Origin: Anaerolineales bacterium
GTDB taxonomy: Bacteria > Chloroflexota > Anaerolineae > Anaerolineales > Anaerolineaceae
Length of the DNA: 23,041 nt
Assembly: GCA_020060485.1 (NCBI GenBank)
Contig: JAGVAB010000121.1
Coordinates: 1 to 23,041, forward strand
Direction: 5' to 3'
Shown: piece after piece, positions 22,952-23,041 of the stretch
How positions within the stretch are numbered: position 1 is the first letter of the stretch
Layout of the letters: every line of letters starts with the position of its first letter
Program-made: the position numbers and the translations under genes
The notes under the pieces: generated by a model
What the model saw: the letters and a program-made list of their open reading frames with translations, nothing else
Told to the model about the DNA's origin: nothing
Database searches by the model: none

Positions 22952-23041
22952 AAAGTTAATTTTCCATTTGTTTCTTTTATTGATGGCACAAGGCTGGACG
23001 AAAGACGGTCTGTGCATCACCGGGGTTTATTCACCCCACCC

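Noticed and set aside
22986..23037. Hairpins at the right edge (GCACA/TGTGC and GGGGT/ACCCC), considered as RNase P RNA, tmRNA or an attenuator
   Set aside because: No conserved core of any of these RNAs was recognised, there is no U-tract after either stem, and the sequence is cut by the window edge.
22983..23041. Plus-strand frame open to the right edge, starting MAQGWTKDGLCITGVYSPH
   Set aside because: No ribosome binding site and only 19 codons are visible. The frame is also open upstream without a better start. It could be the beginning of a gene outside the window, but this cannot be decided here.
1..23041. tRNA, rRNA, CRISPR arrays, insertion sequences, prophage or attachment sites
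   Set aside because: None was seen. All large open stretches are accounted for by housekeeping or signalling genes, and no transposase, integrase or spaced short-repeat array is present.

Overview
The window is about 23 kb of bacterial chromosome, densely coded, moderate in GC, with almost every gene recognisable and no sign of a mobile element. The mix of genes points to a Chloroflexota bacterium, most likely class Anaerolineae. The reasons are the rpmB / asp23 / fakA / degV / recG / coaD / DivIVA-like order, a RecG with an extra N-terminal helical domain and Pro-rich linker, a MurA with Asp in place of the catalytic-loop Cys, several Ser/Thr kinases (one with a PQQ-type propeller), and zinc-ribbon FHA proteins. 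This assignment is inference from gene content; no rRNA is present.

Layout. (1) 1-4201, plus strand: a 351-bp leader with an imperfect direct repeat and candidate promoters, then folC and lon as a tight pair. (2) 10889 down to 4224, minus strand: asp23-like, fakA-like, degV/fakB-like, recG, coaD and a DivIVA/SepIVA-like coiled-coil gene, closed by a strong terminator at 4211-4237. (3) 11013-11198, plus: rpmB, divergent from that operon. (4) 13099 down to 11266, minus: a tail-anchored Ser/Thr kinase followed by rpe, like the prkC-rpe neighbourhood of Firmicutes. (5) 13202-13693, plus: a membrane-anchored SH3b protein, divergent from the kinase. (6) 14865-13774, minus: a DUF362 protein. (7) 15179-20990, plus: a six-gene signalling operon of soluble Ser/Thr kinase with an eight-repeat PQQ propeller, PP2C phosphatase, J-domain/vWA fusion, zinc-ribbon/FHA protein, an 80-aa unknown, and an OmpR/PhoB-type response regulator with no histidine kinase beside it. 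(8) 21148-21495, plus: thioredoxin. (9) 22867-21590, minus: murA.

The most unusual part is region 7. It holds a writer (kinase), an eraser (PP2C) and a phosphothreonine reader (FHA). It also holds a MIDAS-type vWA domain fused to a J domain, which could connect phosphorylation to DnaK/Hsp70, and a DNA-binding output. It resembles in logic, but not in detail, the vWA/PP2C/kinase triads of Ter-type systems. Its promoter has a consensus-like -35/-10, a TTAAGA repeat with an 11-bp period just upstream (the spacing used by PhoB/OmpR-type regulators), and a possible leaderless 26-codon upstream ORF that overlaps the kinase start. Several genes here (the SH3b gene, recG, and this upstream ORF) have a TATAAT-like hexamer exactly 6 nt before ATG and no Shine-Dalgarno sequence, which suggests leaderless transcripts.
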